NCBI GenBank assembly: GCA_017163975.1
Contig: JAFFSR010000249.1
Coordinates: 8,952,001-9,016,000, forward strand
DNA from: Anastatus disparis
Taxonomy: Eukaryota > Arthropoda > Insecta > Hymenoptera > Eupelmidae
Reading direction: 5' to 3'
Length of the DNA: 64,000 bases
Shown here piece after piece: positions 44,729 through 54,544 of the stretch (position 1 is its first letter; every line of letters begins with the position of its first letter). The notes beneath the pieces were generated by a model. It was given only the letters and a program-made list of their open reading frames with translations. It had not been told where the DNA came from and did no database searches. Both the position numbers and the translations under genes were made by a program.

Positions 44729-45736
44729 GTTCAAGTGAGAACTTCCAGTGGAAGTTCAAGATATATGCAGCAATATTATCAAGATGCTATGGCAATAATG
44801 AGAAAAGTAGGAAAACCAGATTTATTTATTACAATGACATGTAATCCAAAATGGAAAGAACTTAAAGAAATTATAAAAAATCTTCCAGTAGGAACAACTC
44901 CTAATGATATTCTTACTATTACAGTTAGTCTATTTTATGCAAAATTTAAAATGTTATTGAATGATATTGTTAAAAATAAAATATTTGGAACTATTAAAGC
45001 TTATGGATTTTCAATAGAATTTCAAAAAAGAGGTTTACTACACGTGCATCTTATTCTTACGTTACATCTAAATAATAAATTATTTACTACAGATTTAATT
45101 GATAAACATATTTCAGCAGAAATACCATCTTCAGATAATAAATATTTACAAAAATTAGTAATTAAACATATGTTACATGGTCTACATACTGAGAAGTCAC
45201 CGTGTTATAAAAAAAATAGTAATATATGTAAAAAGAATTTTCCAAAATCTTTTAGCGAACATACTGTACTTTAAGAAAATAAATATCTAGAATACAGAAG
45301 AAGAAATAATGTAAACGATAATCATGTTTATCATTTAAAATATTCTCATAAAATTATTCCAGTTGATAATTTAATGGTTGTTCCATATTATAATTATTTA
45401 TTAGCTAAATATAATAGTCATATAAATATTGAATTGTGTGCAACTGTACAAAGCATTAAATATATTTTTGATTATATACATAAAGGAGGAGATGAAGCAT
45501 TATGTCAAATACGATAAAATAAACCAATACAAGAAGATAAAACAAAAGAATTGTACGGAATACGAGAGAATAGTGAAAAAAATGAAGATACGGAGGAAAA
45601 TAATGATATTTATGATGAAATTACTCGGTATGAAGACGATAGATATTTAAGTTTAATGGAAGCAGCTTGGAGATTGGAAGAATTTCCATTATGTGGTCAT
45701 AGTCATAGTGTCATAAAATTAAATATTCATACATAA
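44729..45736 (+). pseudogene. Helitron HUH Rep nuclease domain
   Basis: This is the replication-initiator domain that nicks DNA and joins it through tyrosines. An open frame to 45,274 has SSGSSRYMQQYYQDAMAIMR, KPDLFITMTCNPKWKE and GLLHVHLILTL, whose HxH at 45,041-45,049 is the metal-binding HUH motif. After a stop the frame continues with NLMVVPYYNYLLAKYNSHIN and SIKYIFDYIHKGGDEA, the Tyr-containing helix of the family, and then ITRYEDDRYLSLMEAAWRLE. Stops at 45,274, near 45,518 and at 45,736 disable it. The reading frame at 44,681 starts in Polinton-derived sequence and runs into the Helitron without interruption. Confidence 0.85.
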
Positions 45737-45859
45737 AATCAACAAAAAATTGTTTTTGATGAAAACATTCAAGGAAATATAATTTGGGAAAAATATAAAA
45801 AATTTTGTTTTGAAGATTTTAAAGAAAATAAAGCACTTTTTTATATTAATAAAATTTTA

Positions 45860-47058
45860 ATGTCGGAAGAAATGTCATGTATAGATTTTAGTATTTCTGA
45901 ATCTAATAAAAAATACATAGAAGAAGAAATTGAATTTAGTACTGAAAATATTGAATATAGTGAAAAAATGTTCAGTAAAATGTTTTATGAATTAAATATA
46001 GATCAAAAAAACATTTTTAATAATATAATAAATAATAAAAATAAAATATATTTTATAGATGGTCCAGGAGGTTCAGGTAAAACATTTTTATATAAAACAT
46101 TAATTTATTACTTTATTTCAATTTGAAAAAAATTTGTATCAATGGCTTGGACAGGAATTGCTTCAATTTTGTTACCAAATGGTATGCCTAGCCATAGAAC
46201 ATTTAGACTTCCAATTGATTTAAGTAATATTGAGAGTGCATTTTTTAAATTTGAATGTAATAAAAAAAATTAAGACAAACAGATATCATCATTTGGGATG
46301 AAGCTTCAATGATTCCTAAAAAAGCATTCGAAATTGTTGATAAAACATTACAAGATGTTTGCTCAAATAATATACCTTTTGGTGGTAAATTAATAATTTT
46401 AGGTGGTGATTTTAGACAAATTTTACCCGTAATAAAAAATGGATTCAAAGATACAATTATAAAAGAAACTATAAAATATTCATATCTTTGGCCATTATTT
46501 AAAATTTTTAATTTAAAAAAAAAATATAAGATGTGAAGATGAAAAATTTTCTTCTTTTTTATTAGATATTGGAGAAGAAAAATTAATACTTTTATTATTC
46601 CTAAATAATATGAAACTAATGATGTATGTGATAAAATTTATAAAGATATAAACAATAATTATAATTTTTCTAAAAATGTTATTTTAACTTCACATAATGA
46701 AGATGTTAATATATTAAATAATAGAATATTAAAATTAATTGATAATAAAATGATCACTTATTATAGTATAGATCATGCAACCTATAAAGGTGTTGATCAA
46801 ACTGATAAAAATATTCATTTAAATTATCCTATAGAAATGTTAAACAATATTAGAGAAGGATCACCCCCTCATGAAATTAAATTAAAAATTAATGCAGTTG
46901 TAATGTTAATTCGAAATCTTAGTATAACTGATGGATTATGTGATGGAACTAGATTAAAAATAACTAGATCATTTAAATATAATATTGAAGCTGAAATTAT
47001 TACAGGAGGAAATAAGGGAAATAAAGTTTTTATACCAAAAATAAAAAGATTCAAATAA
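45860..47058 (+). pseudogene. Helitron Pif1-type helicase domain
   Basis: This superfamily 1B 5'-3' helicase is fused to Rep in Helitrons. 45,860-46,126 contains LNIDQKNIFNNIINNKNKIY and the P-loop IDGPGGSGKTFLYKT (Walker A at 46,061-46,084). A stop then precedes AWTGIASILLPNGMPSHRTF. Walker B is IIIWDEASM at about 46,282-46,308, followed by FGGKLIILGGDFRQILPVIK. The C-terminal region 46,750-47,058 has NAVVMLIRNLSITDGLCDGT RLKI and stops at KIKRFK, short of the usual final motifs (QFPIRLAFAMTINKSQGQ). Several frameshifts and stops, so non-functional. Confidence 0.85.
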
Positions 47059-48350
47059 ACATTATTATATATCAATTATTATATTAAAATAATTATAATT
47101 GAAACTATAAATTATATTTATGATTTAAGATTTATTTAATAATTATATAAAATGTCAAACATTTTAGTTAGATATATCTATTATAATACTAAATTTATAA
47201 AAATTTCGTATCAATCAAAATCACTATTATCTTAATCAAAATCATGAAATTTATTTTCGACATTTATTAAGGTTAGCTAATTTTATTAAGAAAATATACA
47301 GGATTAAAAAATTATAAAAGTAAGTATTGTACAAAATAAATCTAATATTTCAAAATTATTATTATATATATACAAATTAAAATAATTAGAATAATATAAT
47401 GATTTAATGATCTTATAAATATTACTAATGATTACGTCACTTATTTTTAATATTAAAATAAAAAGTTTTTTTAATTTTAGTAAAAATTTTTTATATATCT
47501 TATAAAATGTAAATTAAGTCAAAAAGATATCAAAAAGGAATTATACTAAAATAATCCTATAAATCTTAAGACATAAATAAACATTATGATATATCAATAA
47601 TAATATTGACAAAATTTTTATCAAAAGTAATTATTTGAAAATTTTATTATAACTTTGATTATTAATATCATTTCATTAATAAGTTATTTTTTTATTTATA
47701 TTTTATATAATATTAATATTTTTATTCATATACAATATATAAAATGAATCATATTGTAAATATATAACATGATATCATATAACAACAAAACAAAGTGGTT
47801 TTTAAGGCTCCTGGCGAAGGTTTCCATTAATCTAAAAATCTAACACGCCATAACGGTACCTCCGTATTTCACAAAATCAAAATGCATCAGATAATTTAAA
47901 AATTATATTTGAAAATTGAATAAATTTATAAAATTAAATTAAATAAATAAATGCAATTCATCATAATATTAACTAAAGTTTAAAATATAAGGCGGTGTGA
48001 AAAGTCATTACTCAAGACTATGTCTTGTCTTTTGTATAGATAAACAATCAAATGTACAATTACATTTAAGAAAATAAAATTAAGTATATTATAAAGTAGA
48101 TTAAATAAGTATTAGATATTAGAAATATATAACATAATATTTTTAGTTAATGTATAACTTATAAGCAATATATAACATATATACGTAAAACATATTTATA
48201 ATAAAATAATTTTAAAAATTAGGAAATGAATTGTTAATTTTTTTTTATATATAGAAAAAAAATATTATTTAAAATAATATAATGTGACCTATGATCAATA
48301 AGATATACATAAAATATGACAACAAGAGGTCCATCATAAATCACCCCATC
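47059..48350. other. Helitron non-coding tail
   Basis: AT-rich, no gene. 47,995-48,340 matches the reverse complement of 63,720-64,000 (for example AATATAATGTGACCTATGAT), confirming that it belongs to the element. Confidence 0.75.
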
Positions 48351-48589
48351 TTTACGGGGGTTGGCGAGCGGAGCGAGCAGGGGGGTACCCCCCCTAGTGT
48401 ATATATATATATATATAATTTTATATAATAAATTTTATATAATGAATTTTATATAATTAATTAATTTTTATATAATAAATTTTTTATTTTCAAATATTGT
48501 GTATTTATTTGTATGCGTAAGTGCGTGCGTGTGTGTAATGTGTGTGTATGTGTGTGCATGTGCGTGTGTGAGCGTGCATTTATTCCTTG

Positions 48590-48735
48590 GGGCACCAATG
48601 TTCCGTTTCAACAACCCCTACTTCGCCTTCTTAGAGGTCATTGACCCACTGGTCAGTAACCTTTGGGGTGGTGGAGTGGGGGTTCGTTTTGACGGTTCAT
48701 GGTGCTCTCATAACTACTAACGTTATTTATGGACA
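48590..48735. repeat. ~140-bp repeat, inverted copy of 7,930-8,075
   Basis: Contains AACCCCTACTTCGCCTTCTT and CAGTAACCTTTGGGGTGGTG, the complement of the copy beside Polinton A. It is preceded by a GT-rich tract (48,500-48,575). Confidence 0.75.
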
Positions 48736-48879
48736 CATTCTCATAATATGACATTAACTAAAAATTTGAGTGTAACAAAAAATGAACAAAATTTAAAAAC
48801 TTCTGAATATTGGTAATGGAATTTGTTCAAATAATTATAAAAAAAATGATGAAGTTCATTAACAATTGAAAATTTATCA

Positions 48880-49425
48880 AATAATGATATTATTTCAGAA
48901 AGATAATTCAAATGATAATGAAATTTGGAAAAAAGTTATTTTAGCACCTACGAGCGATGTGCTCAAAATAAACAATAACATTTTAGCAAAAATGGACAGT
49001 GAAGTATAAGAATACATTAGCATAGATAACATAAAAAATCAACATGAATGAAAATGATATACCAATTGAATTTTTAACCTCAGTAACGCCAAATGGTCTG
49101 CCATCACACAAAATACAAATAAAAGTTGTTGCTATTGTTATTCTTTTCAAAAATATTAATTTAAACAAAGAGCTTTTTAATGGCATACGCTTGGTAGTAG
49201 AAGAGCTAAAAAAAATTTGATATTAGCTGAAATAATAAATAGTAACAAAAGTAGTGAAATTATAGTTTTACTTCGAAAAGACTTATCTCCGTAAAACAAT
49301 AAGACTCTGTTAAACATAATCAGGACACAATTTCCTATTAGACTTGGTTTTGCAATATCAATTGATAACTCACAACGTCAATGCACCTCCAAGAGTGAAT
49401 TTTAAGGAAATTCTGAAAATATTAC
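48880..49425 (+). pseudogene. Second Helitron helicase remnant (C-terminal)
   Basis: Minor frames on the plus strand read VILAPTSDVLKINNNILAKM near 48,935, then IPIEFLTSVTPNGLPSHKIQ and KVVAIVILFKNINLNKELFN near 49,060-49,180, and finally TQFPIRLGFAISI near 49,320-49,365. In order these are the late motifs of Pif1-type Helitron helicases: APTN..V..IN, the PIEFLNSL...GMPPHKL loop, the MLLRNLN...G block, and the FPI+LAFA motif VI region. Stops and shifts separate them. The residues differ from the Helitron at 44.7-48.4 kb, so this is another family. Confidence 0.8.
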
Positions 49426-49811
49426 TTGTTGAAAATACTGAATGGACCAAAAAATTTAATAGATTAAAATTTTTACAAAAAATATAGTTTTCTTGCACAT
49501 TTCTTAATTTATTAAAAACTGTTTTATATTGCTGAATTTGTTATATAAATAGAAATTATGTATTACATAATTTACGAAAATGAGACTGTATATTACAGTA
49601 AAACATGAGTATCAAATCAAAAACGTTCATTTATAAAAGTGTTTATTATCCTTTCAACAACATTGTAAGTACTTGATTGTGCGCATATTACTGTGTGCGT
49701 ATGATTGTTTGCATGAGATTATGTACATGTGATTATGCATATAGATTTGTGTACATGTGATTGTGTACATATGATTGTGAGCGTGTACTTATATGCATTC
49801 TGTTCACGGTT
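49426..49811. repeat. AT-rich then GTGATTGTGTACAT-like simple repeat
   Basis: 49,670-49,800 contains degenerate units of about 18-20 bp (TGATTGTGTACATATGATTG). No gene. Confidence 0.6.
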
Positions 49812-51540
49812 CATAGGTTGGGTTCATTAGTTTAGGATTCATGGGTCTAGCGTTCATGGGTTTAGGGCTTATGAGTTGAAGTTTTATGGGTTTCGGATTT
49901 TTCTGGTTTCATCAGGGTTGATAGTTTATGGGTTGAAAGTTCATGGGTTAAGCGTTTATGGGTTTAGACTTTATGGATCTAGGGTTTATGGGTTATTGGT
50001 TTCTGGATTTAGGGTTAATGGGCTTAGGTTTTATGGGTTTGAAGTTTATGTGTTAAGGGTCTATAAGTTAAGAACTAATAAATTCATGAGTTTAGAATTT
50101 AGGGTTTAAAGGTTTATGGTTTATAAGTTTAGAGTTTAAAGGTTCATGGTTTATAAGTTTAGGGTTAGTAGTTTGGGGGTGTATGGGTTCAGGGTTTATG
50201 GCTTGAGGGTTCATAAGTTTAGAGTTTAGGGTTTATGAGTTTAAGGTTTATGAGTCTAGGGTTTGTGTGTTTAGGGTTTATGGATTTAGGGTCATGAATT
50301 ATGGGTTTATGGGTTTAGAGTTTATGGGGTTTGGGGTTCATAGGTTTAGAGTTCATGGTTTTAAGGCTTTTGAGTTCAGGGTTTATGTGCTTATGGTTTA
50401 GGGTTTATGGATCCAATGTTCATAGGTTTAGAGCTTATTAGTTGAAAGTTTATAGGATTCATATGTCAAGTGGGTATATTGTTTAGGGTTCATGGGTTCA
50501 GAGTTCATAAGTTTAGTGTTAATGAGTTTAGGGTTCAAGGTATATGGATTTAGCGTTTATGGGTCTAGAGTTCATGGGTTAAGGGTTTCTAGGTTTAGGG
50601 TTTGTGGGTTGAGGGTTGATGGGTTAATGTTTTCAAATGGGTTAAAATTTTCAAGTTTAGGGTTAATGGGTTTAGGGTTTATAGGTTTAGATTCAACTAG
50701 TTTAGAGTTTATAGGTTTGGGACTTATTATTTTAAAACTTATGGACTTAGCGCTAATGGATTTAGGGGTTATGCGTTTGGGATTTATGGTTTCATTTTAT
50801 ACATACGTTTATAGGCTTAGCGTTTATAGTTTATAGGTTTGATAGTTATAGGTTTCAAATATATGGATTAAGAGACTATGGGTTTATGGGTTCAGAGTTT
50901 ATAAGCTTAGGGTTTATCAGTTAAGAGTTTATTTGTTAAAGGTTTATGGGTTTACGGAATATGAGTTTTGGATTAATTGGTTTAGGCTTCAGGGTTTAGG
51001 TGTTCTTTAACTTCGGGTTTCTTAGTTTAGGGTTAATGGGTTTGGGGTTCAAGGGTCTAGGGTTAATAAGTTTAGGGTTTATCAGTTAAGAGTCTACGGG
51101 TTCAGATTATTATAGGTTTTGGGTTCATGTATTGAGGGTTTATAGGCTTAGGATTTATTTGTATCAAATTTATAAGTATAGGGTTAAAGGCTTTAGTGTT
51201 TATGGATTTAGGATTTTTGAGTTCAGAGTTTATGGATTTAGGGTTTTCGGGTACAGAGTTTATGGGTTTAGGATTTATAAGTTTAAGATTTATGGGTTTA
51301 GGGTTTCTGAATTCAGAGTTTATTAATTTAGGGTTCATGGGTTTAGGATTAATCTGTCAAGGGTTTAAAGTTTATGGGTTTAAGGTTCATGGGTTTCGGG
51401 TTTATGGGTATAAGGTTTACGGGTGTAGGGTTTATTGGTTTAGGGTTTATACGTTAAGGGTTCATGGTATTTTGGGTCTAAGCGTTTGGAGTTCATAGAT
51501 TTGGGGTTTGGGGTTTAAGGGTTAATTGTTTATCGGTTTA
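49812..51540 (+). repeat. 1.7-kb telomere-like degenerate minisatellite
   Basis: The plus strand consists of interspersed TTTAGGG and TTTATGGG words (for example GGGTTTATGGGTTTAGGGTT), with variants such as TTCATGGG and TTTAGAG. The basic unit is about 15 bp. All G runs are on one strand. It gives long open frames on both strands that read as GFRVYGFRVYG or PKPINPK repeats; these are by-products of the repeat. Confidence 0.9.
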
Positions 51541-51544
51541 TTGT

Positions 51545-51655
51545 ATTAGGGAGACAGAGACAGAGATAGAAACAGAGAGGCAGAGATAAGGATACAAAGA
51601 GACAGAGAGGCAGAGAAACAAAAGTAGAGATACAGATACAGAGAAACAGAGCGGC
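51545..51655 (+). repeat. (GAGACA)n-like purine-rich repeat, left part
   Basis: GAGACAGAGACAGAGATAGA and variants. Similar sequence continues at 54,390-54,540 and 56,752-56,860, suggesting one array split by two later insertions. Confidence 0.8.
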
Positions 51656-52384
51656 AGCCCACACAGCATGAAAGATTGCTGCAAGGTTGCTGCAAGGTTT
51701 CATGAAAGTTTCGAAACTTCGCAGCAACCTTTCATGAAAGATTGCAGCAACATTTATATGTCCGCGCTAGAACCCGGTTGAAATATTTCTAAAAACCTCG
51801 CAGCAGTCTTTCAGAAAACCTCGCAGCAACCTTTCATGAAAACTTCACAGCAATATTTCAGGAAATGTAACAGAAACATTTCAAGAAACCTTGCAGCAAT
51901 CTTTTAGAACACCTCGCCGCAACCTTGCAGGAAACCTTGCAGCAATCTTTCAGGAAATGTAACAGAAACATTTCAAGAAACCTCACAGGAATCTTGCGGG
52001 AAAAATAGCAAAAACATTTCAAGCAACCACACAGCAATTTTTCAGAAAATCTCGCCGTAACCTTGCAGAAAACCTCGTAGCAACCTTTTATGAGATATTG
52101 CAGCAACGTTTATATGTTCGCGCTAGAACCCGGTTGAAATATTTCTAAAAACTGCGCAGCAACATTTCAAGAAACCTTGCAGCAATCTTTCATAAAAGGT
52201 TTCTCGTAATATTTCATGAAATTTTTCCCAAATTTTGCCGCGAACAACGCTCATACCTTTTCGTATGGTTTCCTGCAATATTTTGTAAAATATTTCTCAA
52301 ATCTTGCCAAAAGCTTGCTGCAGTAATATTTAATAATAGGCAGGATTTTCTGTCCTTGTGTGATAAAGTTTTTCTTATTTGCTT

Positions 52385-52645
52385 AAGTATCAATCGTTGT
52401 ATCTATAAATTACTAGTTAAGCGCAATAGTATTATTATCAATATTTGTGCACAAGAAGAAAAAATTCTTCAGCATCGTTTTTGAGAAAAGTAGAGAATAT
52501 TGAAATAAAAGGTTTTGTTTCTAATATTTATGCGTTCTTTACTTTTTTTAATAACAATTCGATGGATTTTTTTACCCTACGCATAAATATTCATAATAAT
52601 AGCATACTCATTGCGCTCAACTTCCCGTTTACAATACAACTACAG
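52385..52645. mobile_element. Small palindromic MITE nested in the fold-back element
   Basis: ATCGTTGTATCTATAAATTA...AATATTTGTGCACAAG at the left is mirrored by CGCATAAATATTCATAATAA...ATACAAC at the right. A related half lies at 7,663-7,800. Confidence 0.65.
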
Positions 52646-52739
52646 CAATAAATACTTGAGTAAATAACAGGAAACCAAAAAACAGCGAATCTGGACTGCT
52701 CTTAGAATCTTTTATAAAAACTTGCGGAATTATTGCTGA

Positions 52740-54230
52740 AATTGTTTATGAAAGGTTTGCTGCAATTTCATTTTGAAAGTATTCATGAAACTTTGCTGAT
52801 ACTTTTTGTGAAACGCTTTTCTGGAATATTTTATAAAGATTGCCAAAAATATGGTAATAACCATTGGCGAAATGTACATAGCAATATTTTTTGTGATATC
52901 TTAGAAATCTTATCAAAAACCTTGCAGAAATCTTACTGCAACTTTAGCAAAAGATACCTCGTAATATTTTATAAAATATTCATCAAATTTTGCTGGAAAC
53001 CTCCTTGAAACCTTTCATAAAAGGTATCTTGCAATATTTCGTAAAATGTTTCTAAAATCTTGCACGAACCTTGCTGTAACCTTTCATCAAAGGTCTCTTG
53101 CGATATTTCGTAAAATGTTCCTCAAATCTTGCTAGGAACCTCACTGAAACCTTTCATGAAAGGTTTCTTGCAATATTTCATAAAATGTTTCTAAAATCTT
53201 GCAGGAACCTCGCTACAATCATTCATGGAAGGTTTATTGCAATATTCCATGAAAAGTTCCCCAAATCTTGCTGGAAAACTCGCTGAAACCTTTCGTGAAA
53301 GGTTTCTTGCAACATTTTATAAAATGTTTCTGAAATCTTGCAGAAAGCTCGCTGCAATCTTTCATAGAAATTTCGATGCAATATTCCATCAAAATGTTGT
53401 CTAAATCTTGCTGGAAATCCCGCTGAAACATGTAATAAAAGTTTTCTTGCAATATTTCATGAAATGTTCTTAAAGTCTTACAGAAACCGCGCTGCAACCT
53501 TTCATGAAAGGTTTCTTGCAATATTTCATGAAATATTTCTAAAATCTTGCAGAAAACTTGCTGCAACCTTCCATGAAAGGTTCCTTGCAATATTCCATGA
53601 AATGTTTTCTAAATTTTGCTGAAAACCTCGCTGAAACATGTCGTGAAAGTTTTCGTATAATATTTCATGAAATGTTTCTAAAATCTTGCAGAAACCTCGC
53701 TGCAACCTTTCGTGAAAGTTTTCTTGCAATATTTCATGAAATTTTTCTAAAATCTTACAGAAACCTCGCTGCAATTTTTCATGAAAGGTTTCTTGCGAAA
53801 TTTCATGAAATATTTTTAAAATCTTGCAAAAACCTTGCTGCAACCTTTCATGAAAGGTTCCTTGCAATATTCCATAAAATGTTTTCTAAATTTTGCTGGA
53901 AACCTCTATGCAACCTTTCATAAGAGGTTTCTTGCAATATTTCATGAAATATTTCTAAAATCTTTCAGAAACCTCGCTGCAATCTTTCATGAAAGGTTTC
54001 TTGCAATATTCTATGAAATGTTTTCTAAATCTTGCTGGAAACCTCGCTGAAACATGTCATGAAAGTTTTCTTGCAATATTTCATGAATTGTTTCTAAAAT
54101 CTTGCAGAAACCTCGCTGCAACCTTTCATGAAAGATTTCTTGCAATATTTCATGAAATGTTTTATAAAACCTTACAGAAACCTCGCTGCAACCTTTCATG
54201 AAAGATTCCTTGCAATATTGCTTGAATTAT
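52740..54230 (+). repeat. 69-bp tandem satellite, about 21 copies
   Basis: A typical unit starts CATGAAATGTTTCTAAAATC and contains TTGCAGAAACCTCGCTGCAA then CCTTTCATGAAAGGTTTCTT. Start points such as 53,458 and 53,527 are 69 bases apart. Two alternating subtypes are seen (CTGCAACC versus CTGAAACATGT). 69 is divisible by three, which explains the long open frames. Confidence 0.9.
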
Positions 54231-54389
54231 TTTCTGTAACCTTGTAGCAAGTTTGCAGCAATATCACACTGAAATGTTTCATGAAACCTCTTAGCAATGT
54301 TAAGACAAGATTGCTGCAATCTTGTGACAATATTTCAGCACAATATTTCAGTGAAAGTTTCACTGCAATATTTCATGCTGTGTGGGAGA

Positions 54390-54540
54390 GAAACAAAGGT
54401 AGAGATACAGATACAGAGAAACAGATCGCTAGAGAAACAAAGGTGGAGATACAGATACAGAGAGACTCAGAGACAAAAAATCGAAGAGACAAAAAGACAA
54501 AAAGACGAAGAGGCAGGAAGTCGGGGTGATCGATAGACGG
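54390..54540 (+). repeat. (GAGACA)n-like purine-rich repeat, middle part
   Basis: GAGAAACAAAGGTAGAGATACA-type units with GACAAAAAGACAAAAAGACG at the end. It lies between the fold-back element and the LINE. Confidence 0.8.
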
Positions 54541-54544
54541 AGAT

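Larger units (their letters stand above)
44729..48397 (+). mobile_element. Helitron, 5'-truncated, with CTAG 3' end
   Basis: This rolling-circle transposon begins abruptly inside the Rep domain at 44,729 and ends at 48,397. The terminus is GGGGGTTGGCGAGCGGAGCG, AGCAG, then GGGGGGTACCCCCC, a perfect 14-bp palindrome, followed by CTAG and a T. CTRR followed by T is the Helitron rule. The Rep and helicase regions are broken. 47,060-48,350 is non-coding tail; parts of it recur at 36,600-37,010 and 63,670-64,000. Confidence 0.9.
51659..54386. mobile_element. Fold-back element carrying a 69-bp satellite
   Basis: The left end CCCACACAGCATGAAAGATTG and the right end (complement, ending at 54,386) form inverted termini. 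51,659-52,320 and 52,690-54,380 carry related repeats of a motif around TTGCAGCAACCTTTCATGAAA in opposite senses. It contains a tandem satellite (52,740-54,230) and a nested palindrome (52,385-52,645). It has no gene. It sits inside a GAGACA array, and the open frames on both strands (such as 53,558-53,923) come from a repeat length divisible by three. Confidence 0.75.

Noticed and set aside
49876..51498. Repeat-protein-like frames rich in GFRVYG or PKPIN
   Set aside because: They are translations of the TTTAGGG/TTTATGGG minisatellite; both strands are open for the same reason, and no start or domain logic is seen.
53098..54201. Overlapping frames of 62-121 codons on both strands
   Set aside because: They arise from a 69-bp satellite whose length is divisible by three.
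51659..54386. CRISPR array from regular repeats
   Set aside because: Units are contiguous with no unique spacers, and the DNA is eukaryotic.
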